Shown here in pieces: positions 1 to 12,259 of a stretch of DNA of 64,000 bases (positions are counted from its first letter, which is position 1; each line of letters starts with the position of its first letter). The stretch is from Margaritifera margaritifera. Its lineage: Eukaryota; Mollusca; Bivalvia; Unionida; Margaritiferidae. The stretch lies in NCBI GenBank assembly GCA_029931535.1, contig JAQPZY010001297.1, positions 558,001-622,000 on the forward strand, read 5' to 3'. The notes beneath the pieces were generated by a model. That model was not told the origin of the DNA. It did no database searches and saw only the letters and a program-made list of their open reading frames with translations. The position numbers and the translations under genes were made by a program.

Positions 1-445
1 GGCTTAATCAACCAAGCAAGGTCTTGCACAAAACATACATTGGCTTAACTTATTTTCATGGGTTTAGTCATCTATGAAGCAAGGTCTTGCACAAAACATA
101 CTATGGTTTAACTTATTTTCATGGGTTTAGTCATCAACCAAGCAAGGTCTTGCACAAAACATAATATGGTTTGACTTATTTTCATGGGTTTAGTCATCAA
201 CCAAGCAAGGACTTGCACAAAACATACTATGGCTTAACTTATTTTCATGGGTTTAGTCATCAACCAAGCAAGGTCTTGCACAAAACATACTATGACTTAA
301 CTTATTTTCATGGGTTTAGTCATCAACCAAGCAAGGTCTTGCACAAAACATACTATGACTTAACTTATTTTCATGGGTTTAGTCATCAACCCAGCAATTT
401 CTTGCACAAAACATACTATGGTTTAACTTGTTTTCATGGGTATCA
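1..445. repeat. 63-bp tandem array, about 7 copies
   Basis: The unit begins GGCTTAACTTATTTTCATGG and contains CAACCAAGCAAGGTCTTGCA. Copies differ by a few substitutions and short indels. The array is cut by the left window edge. A 93-codon open frame across it is a product of the 63-bp period, not a gene. Confidence 0.95.
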
Positions 446-1669
446 ATTTTAGTGGTTTTGTAAAACAAAGACATTACTGTCTGCACTTAAATTCATGGAT
501 TTGCCCATCAAAGTCGGCATATTTGTAGGTATTTCATTTCATAGATTAACCTCTATAAATAACCAAAATAAGGAATACAAAGGAGCAAAAATATACCAAT
601 AACAAAGGTTGGTCTCTTGAATGATTAAAATACTGCCACCAGTATTAGCACAAATTAAACACCAGCCAAGATCAATCTCTTACACCTTAGTTTGTCTTAG
701 TGCTCAACATCAAACAGAGCAGACACAGCCAACACCAAACCAAGCAGTTATTTGAAAAGCACATCTATACATAATCTTTTAAACTACGAGAAATGCTGCC
801 AGAAATTTTCTTAAGAGGGGTAGGTCCCCCACACCTACTTCCAAATGTTAGGTGGGAATTATTGGGGGAGGGGAGGTGGGGGTAATGGGGGGGGGGGGGG
901 AGAGGCGAGGGTAAACTATGCCAAAATGATAGCTGATGGGTGACAACATTATTATAAGGTGTATAAACACCTAATTAAAAACAAGCATTTAATGATTTTT
1001 ATCACTTCTTTGACAATAAATGATATAAGGTATCTGCATACCTAATTGTTTCTCAGCTGGTAAATATTCATCTTTGTTTTCTTACTACAGCGATATAGTT
1101 TCAAAGGTCTGTGGTTATCCTATCCTCGGAGTAGTGTGAATTTTGCTTTGTGAACTGAATCCCCTTTCACAATGAGCTTTTTATAAAGGCAGAACCGCTG
1201 CAATTATGGCCAGTCTGACAGTCTGAATAGATTCTGGAACTGGTTTTCAGGAATTTATATACAAAACACAATTTTCCACAATTCACGCATGTTGTTTCTT
1301 GGATATTTCTGTTGATGTATCAGATTTTCTGCAAGGCCTAAACCATAGTAAATGACATCATGCCAGTTATTTTGATATCACCGCTTTCTGCGCTATGTTC
1401 GGTTAGCAGCAAACCATCAGATATTTCATCTCCCTAGTTTCATCCTTATCAGTTGTCCATTGTTTCAATATGACACAATGCTGTTGCGCTTTAGACATAT
1501 CCCTAATGGCTGATCGATCGATCAATTTACTATACCGCTCCAGGAAACAACCAGAGATGCTACCAGAATTTTATCTACAGGGGGAGTTCCCCCCTTGTCA
1601 CCAAAAAAAAAAAAACGGGTATAAACAAAATGAGCGGGAGGAGGAAACAGCCATGGTTCAATATTAACC
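446..1669. other. Unassigned sequence
   Basis: No coding similarity seen. A G-run lies near 888-901 and a CAAAAAAAAAAAAC run near 1600. The short phrase ATACTGCCACCAGTA near 628 recurs as GTACTGCCACCAGTA near 5895, so at least part is dispersed repeat. Confidence 0.5.
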
Positions 1670-2130
1670 AAACACATAAATATCTGTCTCTTTCTTTCTT
1701 TCTGCTCCACTTTGTTAGAGCTCTATTGAAGTCAAAATCCTCAAAAGATGTCTCCTCTAGTTGTATAAGCATTAATCTGTTGATCATTTCTGAGCTTAAT
1801 TTGTTCCTTATCTATGTATGAATATTGTTCTGTGCTGAGAACCCCCTTTCACATATGCATAGCTGGCTAAGCCAGCTTGAACAAGTTGGAAAACTGTTCT
1901 TTATGGTTGTTATGTACAATCTTCAACAGCTCAAAGGTATTGTCTCTTGGATATCTCTGCTCCAAAATAATATTTTTCACTAACAAGAGCTCTGCCAAAG
2001 TTTCACCTTCTTGAATCAGTGCTTTGCTGACCACTATGCCAGATTTCTTATCTGTTCCACAATGTTGTATTAGGATTTTAAGTCCATCAATGCCATAGTC
2101 AGCTTGTTCAGACAGAGCTATTTTAATCAA
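1670..2130 (-). pseudogene. hAT transposase C-terminal relic (ZNF862/KIAA1586-like type)
   Basis: Minus-strand frames carry ADYGIDGLKILIQHCG, then NTFELLKIVHNNHKEQFSNL, and, after stops and a frame change, LEETSFEDFDFNRALTKWSR. The order and the closing FDFNRA-x-W-x(3)K motif resemble the C-terminal dimerisation end of domesticated hAT-like proteins such as ZNF862. The CER-F core between them is degraded. Two or more in-frame stops (near 1860 and 1845) show it is dead. Family assignment is from memory of the motif. Confidence 0.5.
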
Positions 2131-2172
2131 AAAAATAAATATCCTTACTTTTTAATTTCTTTTTAGATTATC

Positions 2173-2822
2173 TTAACCCTTAGAGTGCTGTATAGTTTTG
2201 TAGCACAAGATCCCTCAAGACAGAATTGTTTGAGAAAAGAAATGAAAATTGCGCTCAACTTTTAAATTGCCTGTAGTTTAATTAGGCTTGGTATTCTGCC
2301 TTTTCATTTAAATTAAAAATACCGCTTAATAGGGGATTGACTGGCATGCCGTCTGTTTTTGTAAATCCAGCATGTACATCGGACTCGTATTCACATCATT
2401 TTCGGGTTCAAAATTACTCACTGGTGTTTCCAGTAACACTTTCCGGGCTCCAATAATCTCATATACTTCACAACTTGAAAAATCATTGTTATCATCACTA
2501 TCATCAGCCAGTATTTGCCAAACTAAATCGTCATCTGAAGATTAAACATGTTAGGAGTCAGCCATCTGGGGTTTTCTAGGAGCCCTTACTTTTAACACGC
2601 TTTTGTAAAACTTCCTTCATGAATGCAAGGTTCAACCTTGACAATGCTTGTTCCAGGGCCCAATGTGCCAATCAAATTTAGTTTAACAACTCTTCATATC
2701 AAGCTGAAGTAATCAGATGTGTAAACAGTTGCTTACTGGAAAAAAGACAGATGACGAGACAAGCACAATGAGACCTCTACTGGCAGTGCGACTTATGCCA
2801 CCACAAGCACTTAAGAGCTAAC
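2173..2822. mobile_element. Degenerate piggyBac-like element
   Basis: The left end reads TTAACCCTTAGAGTGCT (from 2173). The right end reversed reads TTAGCTCTTAAGTGCTT (from 2824 downwards). They match apart from one inserted G and a few substitutions, which suggests terminal inverted repeats next to a TTAA target. On the minus strand at about 2344-2545 an acidic segment (SSDDDLVWQILADDSDDNND) resembles the acidic N-terminus of PGBD-type transposases. No catalytic part remains. Confidence 0.4.
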
Positions 2823-4211
2823 AGCTAAGTAAAAATTTTATCCTGCACAGAGTGCATTTTTATATGCATGACTTTAAACTAATTTGCGGGAGTTCTTGTG
2901 CATCACTGCTTTCCAAGTGTGTGAATTCATACAAATTTCGCACACTCACGCGCCCTGTCAGCATCTCTGGAAACTCAATCGGAATACCTCCATAGTTTTT
3001 GCAATCCTCCAGCATATCTCCATCATAAAGGTGTTTGTATTCAAACAATATTCTCCATAGATATAGGATTAATTGAGATCATGGAGAAAAGGCAAAAAAG
3101 ACGATCTGATCAACCTAAGTAAAAAACAAAAAATCAAACAATCGTGCATTGGGTACGAGAAATCGCGGGAATCACAGATAACTTTCTTGATCTTTCCCCC
3201 ATTGGGTTTTAAAAGTTGCGTGACTCGAGATCATTTTTGCAAGAAACCTGTGATCCTGTGGCCTGGCAGCATCTCTGAACCACTGTCCATAAAGTTCCAC
3301 CATCAGTACGTTCAGACAATCATGGTGTTAAGATTGATAACATTCAAGCTAGATCCCGCACAATAATGTCTACATGGGAAAGTTTCCTACCTGTCAACAG
3401 AAGTATAAATGCTTGCATTTATCTATGCTTTATGTAGATTATTTCTTCAGACGGATTACAACTGTGGGTAAATCTTAATTCACAGAATTTCAGAGTAAAG
3501 CAAGTGCAATTTTTTCATAGAAGTATTTTCAACAGCACTTGAATGAAGGATCAGTGTAAATAAGTATTAAATCTAATTTTCCTAGATTATTTAATTATCC
3601 TTTCTTTAATTTTCAATAATACTAGTACTTAAATATGCTCTTAATTTTTCCTTACTGATCTCAAAAAATGATTTAAGGCAGTGAGTGCAACCGGCAGACA
3701 CAGGATATTGCTTACATACATTTGCACTGAAACGAAACAAAATGCTTCATACACCTCTCCCTTGATGACTCGAGCGCAATGGGGTCTAAAAAACACAGAC
3801 TGCAGTATAAGTGAGGGCACAAGTTACTGAGGGACCTCTGAAAAATTAAGAAGGGGATGTCATCCCGGCAGGACATTGACAATGAGACAAGGGGGGCTGT
3901 TTAATGGTTTAATATTCATTTTATAATTGTGTTGGGAATAATTGTCAATAAAATGCTTTTCTAATTAAGTTGTTTCCATTTCTTTATAAATTACCTTAAT
4001 TTTTAAGATAACCAACCTCAGAAAGATTGTTAAAAACATTACTCCAAGAGGTTTCAACACACATTACGTGTACTCGAGAAAACATTGTGTATTACATCAC
4101 TGCTTTTTGCATGTGAATGTGGATATATTTGAGTGTTATTGTTGATTCACAACAAAACAAGATTTTCTTCTTTTTTTTTAAACTATGGACATTTAATTTG
4201 TGAAACAACAA
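2823..4211. other. Unassigned sequence
   Basis: Short open frames at 2860-3048 (minus) and 3073-3366 (plus) have no recognisable domain. No FANCD2 exon was identified here. A phrase near 3800-3830 (AGTGAGGGCACAAGTTACTGAGG) recurs in altered form near 6200, so dispersed repeat is present. Confidence 0.4.
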
Positions 4212-5155
4212 CATACCTGCCAACCCCTAAAGAGGTATAAGTGTAACCTAAGTGGCAAAAAAGTTTAATCTGAGCATAAAAAGTGTAATCTATATATTAC
4301 ATGCCATAATTACAATAAACAATATGAAAAATTTACATTTAGTTTTGCTACTAACCTGGATCCGCAGCTGGTTAAAGTTCTTGTCACAAATGGGCAAAAT
4401 CCATGTGGATTAGTGCCAGAATACAAACACAAAACATATTGACAAATTATATATACAGAACACTCACTTTAACTAGTCTACATGTCTAACTTTCGCTGAG
4501 TGATCATAAAGTCAACTCCACAAATTCTGCAATGATCATTACCATGTGCTCAACCTCAGTGCCTCAGTGCTGTATTACCGCTCTCATGTTCTTCTTTCTA
4601 AATTTGCAAAACACTATTGATTTGTCTTCTTTCTGACCCAACATGTTTTAACAGTTTAAAAAGATCCCTCTTCTCTAACATTTTTCAGTCATATAACATA
4701 TGAGAGTCACATTGATAAAGCCTGTTTCACTTAACATCTGCCGCCATTTTTTTAAGTGTAGACTGGTTCACTAACAAATTCTGTGTATTATTATAATTAA
4801 TCTGTGAAACAAGTTTTAAAATTGAAGGAATCCGTCTGTTTTCTTGGACATGTGTCATATACAGCTGCTATAAATAGAAAATACAGAAAGTGCAGGATGT
4901 CTATGACAAATGTACTCTTACGCTATTCTTATGCAACAGTCTTCTTTTTTATAATATTCTCAAATTTTTATATGATGTGTGGGATTAAAGAGATGATAAT
5001 ATAAATGACAAACACAACTTTTTATTTCATTTTTTACAAAAAATTAAATTTTATTGTACCAAAAAAGTGTAAACCATATACAGGCAAGCATAAGGCGTAA
5101 TTAGGTGAAAAAAAGCAGAATGATTACGCCAAAAGCGTAATGGTTGGCAGGTGTG
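4212..5155. mobile_element. Non-autonomous element with 14-bp terminal inverted repeats
   Basis: The left end CATACCTGCCAACC and the reverse complement of the right end CACACCTGCCAACC differ at one base. Inside, GTGTAATC and GCGTAAT motifs recur near both ends, extending the inverted similarity. No transposase frame is visible in the roughly 940 bp; the 66-codon frame at 4804-5004 looks random. No clear target-site duplication, so the superfamily is unknown. Confidence 0.55.
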
Positions 5156-6586
5156 CAACAATTGTCAACGTTGAAACTCGATATTTGTTTTATTGTTCTA
5201 TTAGTAAAATACTGATGCCGCGAATTCATTGCAAGTAATAGTGAAATTTCTGCTTATCCTTGAGCAAACCTCAGAGGCCATTCGGGAATTTTAAGTTCAC
5301 TACAAACTTTGGAACTCGCTTCTCCATAATGAACCCTGTCTGTGAAACAACACATTTCATGCACCGAATACTCCTTTCACTTGCTTCTCTTGCTATCCTT
5401 GATCACATTTGCAAATTAGTAGGATAAATTAACGATTAATGTTACTATAATTATGTTACCTACATGATAATATTTATAAGTGTTCAGTTGGTCAATTGAA
5501 ATGAGTTGACCCAGCAAGCTACTGTGACCACTAACTCTTACGCGGGTAGGATTTGCATGCCTTTTAACTTTTTTAAAAAAATTCCACCCCCTTTATTTGA
5601 TTTGATACAAAAGATGTAATTAACGTGATAATACAAAGCAGGTCTATTTTTAATTGATCATAACAATACAACTAATACTTCCGCAAATCGAAGATCAAAA
5701 CACAAATGGCACTTAATTAGGTTCTCAGAAACACTCATGGACATAGCTGTGATGGTTGATTGACACTTTTCACACTTGAATACAAAAGGGCATATCACAT
5801 TATGATTACACTGAAACTGAATGAAAAGATAGATTCAACAAAAACACAAATTTCACTTGACAAAACTTATTTAATTGGTATTTATTTCTTAAAGTACTGC
5901 CACCAGTAGACATTACTGACATTTTCATGGATCGATATATCATCAATTATTATTATTTACAGTGTACTGAGAATTTTTTTTTTTTTAAGGAAAATGTTTA
6001 AAAATATATGACTTGCAAATTTCATGATGTTGATTCAAATTTCCAGGCACTAACAACCATTTTTTACAATAAAACAAGCAATATATCAAAGTTTCATTTA
6101 CCACATTTGATTGTGATTTTCTTCATGTTCAACAAATGATGGCCAATTCTTTTGACATTTTCTACAAAACATAAAATTGGATCCTCGCCTGGCCCGTTAA
6201 TCAGGGCACGAGTTATCGAGGGAGAGGTGTACTTTTTTTTAAAAAAAGGGTTCAATTAAGACAAGTACATGTAGAAGACAATATTTTATTTTAGTAATGA
6301 GTTGAATTATCAAATAACTGAGCTTTGTTGATTGCTAGGAATGTATCAGTAAGAACACAAGGGTGGGGTTTCTTCATGTTGTTCATTATTCATTGGGTCT
6401 TTATATCTGTGGTTCAAGGCAACCATGAAATCCACGAATATTAACACCTCACAAAAAAAAGTGAAACCACAGTATAATGTCATGCATCTGCTGGAATTCC
6501 CTCCCTTTGTGACAAGGTACAGACTCTTGTCATCACTATACCTGGTATAACAACATATAAATATCATTCTATGATAAGGTACTCAC
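5156..6586. other. Unassigned sequence 3' of exon N
   Basis: This should be the intron after exon N. No exon with FANCD2 similarity, RNA gene or clear element was recognised. The 73-codon frame at 6346-6567 has no recognised motif. Confidence 0.4.
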
Positions 6587-6656
6587 ACTCTCCAGAACAG
6601 TGTTATCTCTACTGTCTTTGTCTTCATCATCTGAACCAGTTTTCTCAGCAACTTTT
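6587..6656 (-). CDS. FANCD2: FANCD2 exon N, acidic linker (70 nt, phase 2/0)
   Basis: Acceptor TTCTGCAG, donor AGT/GTGAGT. After one base completing arginine it reads KVAEKTGSDDEDKDSRDNTV then LES. This is the disordered, poorly conserved linker region of FANCD2, so the call rests on phase, strong splice sites and position rather than on alignment. I searched 1-6586 by eye for the next conserved block (human FRELDIEVFSIL) and did not find it. Confidence 0.75.
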
Positions 6657-7739
6657 CTGCAGAAAATCATGCAATGAATAATTAAATCTATTAATATCCT
6701 GGCCCCAGTTTTTAAAAAAATTCTTGAAACTTCAATTATCTACATTATCTTGCTTTACTCAAAATTTCAGTAATTGTGTAATTATTTCTTGCTTTACTTA
6801 AAATGTATTTTTAAAAATAGGTTTTTGAGAATCTAGGATTTGATAAATCCTAAAATTCTTAAGAGAATACACTATTTTCCTTTCTATACAAATTCTAGAA
6901 TGATGGCCTTAAGTTTAATTTCCATGTTGAGTGAGTGAAAATTTATACTAAAGACCAAAAATCAAAATACTATCAATCTTAATTTGAGAATACATTTTTA
7001 GAATTTTAGTGAAACTAGAGTCAGTTAAGTCTTGCTTCTGGTCAAGGTAAAAGCAATCTTGGTAGAATGCATAGTCAAGGTCAAAGCAATCTTGATCGCA
7101 TGCATAGATTCCTTCTGTCTGATACTGAAAATATATTTGTCCCCCTCAAAAAGCAAATGTTTTATTTGTGCAATTCAAATTTTAAGAGAAGTATGCATAC
7201 AACACTGTGTGGTATTGTAAAATGATAACCTATATTTGAGAACCTATTTGTACATTGTGTTGAGGTAGGTTTTTGAAATATCATTAAGACTGATGCATGC
7301 TATTCTGACCTTGCTTTGAATTTGTGTTTTAAAAAATGGAAAAAAAGGTAAAGCTGCTGAAATTACCTTAGGGTGCATCCTGGTCAAAATCTAAGTGTAC
7401 AAATTGAAGCTCAAGCAAAGTCCAACTATTGTTATGATCTTTAACTTGATTATAATTAAGTTAGAATTATAGAACTTTAGGAATCTGCATAGTTTTGGTT
7501 CCTCTACTGGCATACTAAACAAATATCACATATTTGAACTCTAAATGCCACATGAGGTCATAAAAACTGTATTCACCATTTCAAGTAACAAAATGTTAAT
7601 CCAGACTTTTTAAATATTACTTGGAATTTATAAATGCAGCACTTTGATTAGTCAGAATATTTTTGAGTAAGATGTGGAGTCAAGTTTTATGACAGAGTTC
7701 TGAGTTTGAGCTTGAGTATCAAGCTCAAAAGTTTTGAGA
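6657..7739. other. Intron M-N, unassigned part
   Basis: A short duplication GTCAAGGTAAAAGCAATCTT / GTCAAGGTCAAAGCAATCTT near 7041-7095. No coding segment recognised. Confidence 0.4.
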
Positions 7740-7935
7740 ATACAATACAACTAATCAAATTCTATTTTTTCTGTTGAGTCTTTATACACTGAATTGAGAT
7801 GACAATACAACTAATCATCTAATCAAATTCTATTTTTTCTGTTGAGTCTTTATACACTGAATTGAGATGACAATACAACCAATCATCTAACCAAATTCTT
7901 TTTTTTTTCACTGACTCTTTATACGCTGTATTGTC
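7740..7935. repeat. About 68-bp tandem repeat, just under 3 copies
   Basis: The unit contains GACAATACAACTAATCATC, then AAATTCTATTTTTTCTGTTG, then AGTCTTTATACACTGAATTG. It lies in the intron between exons M and N. The first copy lacks the ATCATCTA segment. Confidence 0.85.
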
Positions 7936-8012
7936 TCAGGTTATTCTACAAAACTTTAAGTTTTCAAGCTTGTTGTTTTTACAGATGGCAACCTTGAACA
8001 TATAGAAACTAC

Positions 8013-8142
8013 CGTTTTCCTGGTTTTCTTCCTCTCTTCTTTCCTCCATCTTGTGCTTTGCTGTTAGCAGGGGCAGTAGATGTAGGGACAGCACTTTCTT
8101 CCAAGTCAAAAGTTGTTGCTGGAGGCTTAAAGTTTGGACATG
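8013..8142 (-). CDS. FANCD2: FANCD2 exon M with basic AT-hook-like patch (130 nt, phase 1/2)
   Basis: Acceptor CTTTTCAG, donor ACG/GTAGTT. The start CPNFKPPATTFDLEE aligns with human PDYVPPLGNFDVET. After that the protein becomes low-complexity and basic: SKAQDGGKKRGRKPGKR, the last arginine being completed by exon N. Human has a lysine-rich stretch at the same place. The RGRKP core resembles an AT-hook or a nuclear localisation signal; which one is inference. The donor is weaker than the others. Confidence 0.88.
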
Positions 8143-9239
8143 CTGAAAAGTGTACATGAATTCTGTGTAACAATGATTTAATTTTAACAAGAACTGTGAT
8201 TATATTAAAATATTTCATAATAAAGGTTTAGCATCATAAAACCATGCCTAAGGCAAAGCATGCCTTTTGGGGCAGAATTAAAATAGACATCTTATATTGG
8301 AATTTTAGCAAATACTAGAAATGTGTGAATAGGGTAATAAAAACAAAGCACTCTCTAATTGGGAATTTACTTGAATAATCAACGTGATCAATAAACAGAG
8401 ATACACATGTACCTGTACAGTTAATAGTGCATAATAAGCTTATCCCAAACAAACAACTTTGAGAAAAGTCAGTGTATCATGAAATATAGGTCACAGTGAC
8501 CTACTTTTGTATGCTAGTATCATACATACTTCAAAGTATCCACAAAGGTACATAACCCTATCAGTAATATTGCTTGAGAAACTGACCTAAGAGGATAGCT
8601 CAGTAAAAGCTGTGGATGCATGAAATGTAATTTACTGTGACCTATGTTTCAATTGATGATCTTGTATTGAATATAACAGATTCACTGACAAAGCTACATG
8701 ACTGTATACTAAAAGGTGTATGACACATTAACCATATGCCCAAGGTAAACAAAGTTACCAAAATGTGAAATGTAGGTCATTGTGAGGCAAGGCATGGTAC
8801 TTGCTCTTTAACAAACAGACAAAAAAATTAAATGCATATTTTCTTCCTACAAGCCACAAATAAAACCTTCAACACAAACTTTAACCTGCTGTCTACATAA
8901 AACAAACCTTCAACACAAACTTTAACCTGCTGTCTACACAGAGCAAACATTAAGCACAATCTTTAAATCAATAAAATGAAGTTAAAAAAGTATTAAATAA
9001 AGCAAAGCATATGGTAATAAACACACAGTAGTGAAAATTAAATGCATAGTTACTTCATATAAGCCATAATTAAAACACTGAACATGTACTTTAACCTGCT
9101 GAATACATCCACCAACACTGACGACACTGGGGTCTTAGCATAAGCTCTCATGTACTTAGTACAGGCAAGTCCAAACATGGACACATTCACTCAAACAGCA
9201 TACAAACAAAATGTTTCTTTTAAGAAAGGCCAGGGCTTG
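8143..9239. other. Intron L-M, unassigned part
   Basis: It holds a roughly 41-bp direct duplication (AAACCTTCAACACAAACTTT, 8862-8945) and phrases such as 'tgacctaYgttt' and 'actttaacctgctg' typical of the dispersed repeat that follows. No coding segment seen. Confidence 0.45.
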
Positions 9240-10580
9240 CATATTAAACCCACAATCATAGCATTGCTGTAAAATGTTCAAAAGGTTGAGTGAGCATGCC
9301 ACAGAATGAATGGTCTTAGCTGTAAAACAATTCATCCCAAGTATGAAGAAAATCCATCAAGGGGTTTAGGGAATTGTCTTAGCTGTATAACAATTCATAC
9401 CAAGTATGAAGAAAATCGATCAAGGGGTTTAGGGAATTGTCTTAGCTGTATAACATTTCATACCAAGTATGAAGAAAATCCATCAAGGGGTTTAAGGAAT
9501 GGTCTTAGCTGTATAACAATTCATACAAAGTATGAAGAAAATCCATCAAGGGGTTTAAGGAATGGTCTTAGCTGTATAACAATTCATACCAAGTATTAAG
9601 AAAATCCATCAAGGGGTTTAGGGAATTGTCTTAGCTGTATAACATTTCATACCAAGTATGAAGAAAATCCATCAAGGGGTTTAAGGAATGGTCTTAGCTG
9701 TATAACAATTCATACTAAGTATGAAGAAAATCGATCAAGGGGTTTAGGGAATTGTCTTAGCTGTATAACATTTCATACCAAGTATGAAGAAAATCCATCA
9801 AGGGGTTTAAGGAATGGTCTTAGCTGTATAACAATTCATACAAAGTATGAAGAAAATCCATCAAGGGGTTTAGGGAATTGTCTTAGCTGTATAACAATTC
9901 ATACCAAGTATAAAGAAAATCCATCAAGGGGTTTAGGGAATTGTCTTAGCTGTATAACAATTCATACTAAGTATGAAGAAAATCCATCAAGGGGTTTAGG
10001 GAATATAGATTAATGAAACAACTTTAACTAAAACCATATTGCATACTGTGACCTTAACCACAACTTTAACTAAAACCATAATTCATGCTGTGACCTTGAC
10101 CACAACATCAAAGGGGCGAGCAAGCGTGTCACAGAATGAATTATCTAAGCTTCATGATTCCTCACATTTATGAAGAAAATCCATCATGGAGTTTAGAAAA
10201 TATAAACCAATGAAACAACAGTAACCAAAACCATAACGCAAATTATTCTCTATGTTGTTGACCCCTCGGTAAAAGAGGCAAGAAATCATGTCATAGAATA
10301 AATTGTCTTACCTTCATAATAATTCATGCCAAGTATGATTAGAATCAACCAAGGGGTTTAGAAAATGTATGCGAACGAAAATCTTTAACCAAAACCTTAG
10401 CAAATAATTGACATGCCAATGAAGATGCTGTCGCCAGCAGAAAAGTGACTGCAATGCCTCGCTTCCCACTAACATGGGCTTGGCAAAAATCAACATGTGT
10501 GCAATCCAAAGGAAAAACAATTGTATGCATACAAGCAGGACTTTCTGCTGCCAAGTGCTTTTTCTAACTACTTGACCCAT
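9240..10580. repeat. Dispersed bivalve-type repeat with internal 63-bp array
   Basis: The sequence repeatedly contains 'caaatgaaaaactttaacc', 'aagtatgaagaaaatccatc', 'aaggggtttaggaaatata' and 'gtgaccttgacc'. The same order is seen at 24300-25060. I recognise this family as common in bivalve genomes (from memory). From 9306 to 10004 one segment, AAGAAAATCCATCAAGGGGT plus a GTCTTAGCTGTATAACAATT stretch, is amplified as about 11 copies of 63 bp. Open frames at 9306-9599 and 10314-10580 are shadows. Confidence 0.8.
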
Positions 10581-11091
10581 TAGGTTAGTTTTGTTTCAGT
10601 CTTAATTTGTAAGCAGATATATTAGATAAAATAAAACAATTCACTGAAATAAAAACTTTGGTGAAATTAATAAGTGCAGGGAACAAGAAAATGAGGAAAA
10701 GTGGGACAATTCTCATATATGTTGCACTAAAAATTATAATGTCAGATATAAATTCTTTGAATTCTATTGAGCAAATCAAAAATACTTAAAATTCTCATAA
10801 ATGATTCTCCATACATACAATTTTTTATTATATGCAATTAGAGACAATGGAGCTTCATATATTTTGTTCAATCCCTGCATAAGTGTGTTTATGAGAGTAA
10901 AGGAGAGAGGGTAAGAGATACTGAATAAGACTTCTGTATTAGAGTAGAAGTTCCAAAAAATATGTAAGAACAATAAAATTTAAAATATAAATTATTAAGT
11001 ACTAGTCCACATATATAACAATATGCACTTACAAGTTGCTGATAGAGTGAAAGTGTTATATATGGCAACAACCATTACATCATACATGTAC

Positions 11092-11200
11092 CTGTGAGGC
11101 ACAACTGTAACTTGTCCCGTAGTGTGGTGATGTTATGTAATCTTGTAATAACTTTCCATTTCATCTCTGGGTCTGTCTGGGTTGCAAACCCATTTATAAT
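11092..11200 (-). CDS. FANCD2: FANCD2 exon L (109 nt, phase 0/1)
   Basis: Acceptor TTTGACAG, donor CACAG/GTACAT. The exon reads IINGFATQTDPEMKWKVITR then LHNITTLRDKLQLCLT, aligning with human [35 protein letters not shown]. It follows directly from NWFIE in exon K. The 6118-bp intron upstream carries the piggyBac element and two MITE copies. Confidence 0.95.
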
Positions 11201-11381
11201 CTGTCAAATTAAGAACAAAACATGTTTTGAATGTAATTGCAACAGGATAGTTTAATGTAAATTAACTTGGCTATAGAGCTAAATCTATTAAATTGCATTT
11301 AATTTCCTCTCTACTGCCAAGGTTTTAGGCAAAGATAGCCACCAAGGTGGAAGAAACTGTAAAACTTTGAGGAAATTTGAT

Positions 11382-11579
11382 TACCGTATATACTTGCCTA
11401 TAAGGAGGTTAAAATGCAAACACCACTGACCCTGATCTACCATTGCATAATGTGCTGTTTATTATACAAATTAGTTGTAACAAACTAGTGACCCAGATCT
11501 TCTAGCACATTATGCAACAACAGATCAGGGTCTGTGCAATTTGCGGTTGGATACATCCTATATGTGAGTGTATACAGTA
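11382..11579. mobile_element. Palindromic MITE, family ACCGTATATACT, copy 1
   Basis: It starts TACCGTATATACTTGCCTA and ends GTGAGTGTATACAGTA. The interior carries inverted pairs of a GACCCTGATCT/AGATCAGGGTC type that flank CATTATGC/GCATAATG. About 200 bp. Four further copies are in the window. Confidence 0.8.
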
Positions 11580-11714
11580 GTTAATTATGAGCATGGTACT
11601 TTAACATCAATAGTGGTACCCATATGGATTTTCTGATACCATTCATTTCTCATGTTAATGAACTGAAACATCATTGGAGGGATATAACATCTGCACTTGT
11701 TATAGTATATGTAA

Positions 11715-12259
11715 GTGGTCATGTAGGTGTAATTACGGATCTTAAATATTAATTGTTGTTCTAAAATTTAATACTAATACAGTTTAACCAGTCTATTCAT
11801 TCCTGATTGTTGATTGCTCTGCACCTTCATTGTCATCACAAAACTTCCAGATGAAAATTATTGATTGCTATGGACTTTTACAATCATGACGAGGTATTTA
11901 ACAGGGTGAAGACAAGAGGACATCAGGTCTAAACATTATAAATGCTGGGTATTACGAATGTTTTCCAACATGTGGCGCTTTCATTGTGACATCATAGTGC
12001 GACATTCAATCCGATTTATACTGGAACATACCTCTTGCTTGACCTCATCCAAAAATGCCCATGTACTTTAACACTGATTTTGCAACATGCATTTTTTGGC
12101 ACATTTATATTATGACCTTCCAAGTAATAATGATCGAAAAGGAACAAAATAGACTGAATAATCGTCATTACAAGGTATGTAAAGCCAAATTCTCAAAAAT
12201 GACACCCACTGCTGAAATAATTGGTACCGAATGCCTACATGACCTGTGTGACTTGTACT
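11715..12259. repeat. Dispersed repeat R-A, copy 1 (interrupted by piggyBac)
   Basis: Similar to 44985-45550 throughout: 'ttaattgttgttc', 'atactaata-agtttaacca', 'gctctgcacctt', 'cttccagatgaaaattatt', 'tgctatggactttta', 'tgcctacatgacctgt'. The similarity stops exactly at the TTAA where the piggyBac element begins, supporting both boundaries. The internal reading is not obviously coding. Confidence 0.75.
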
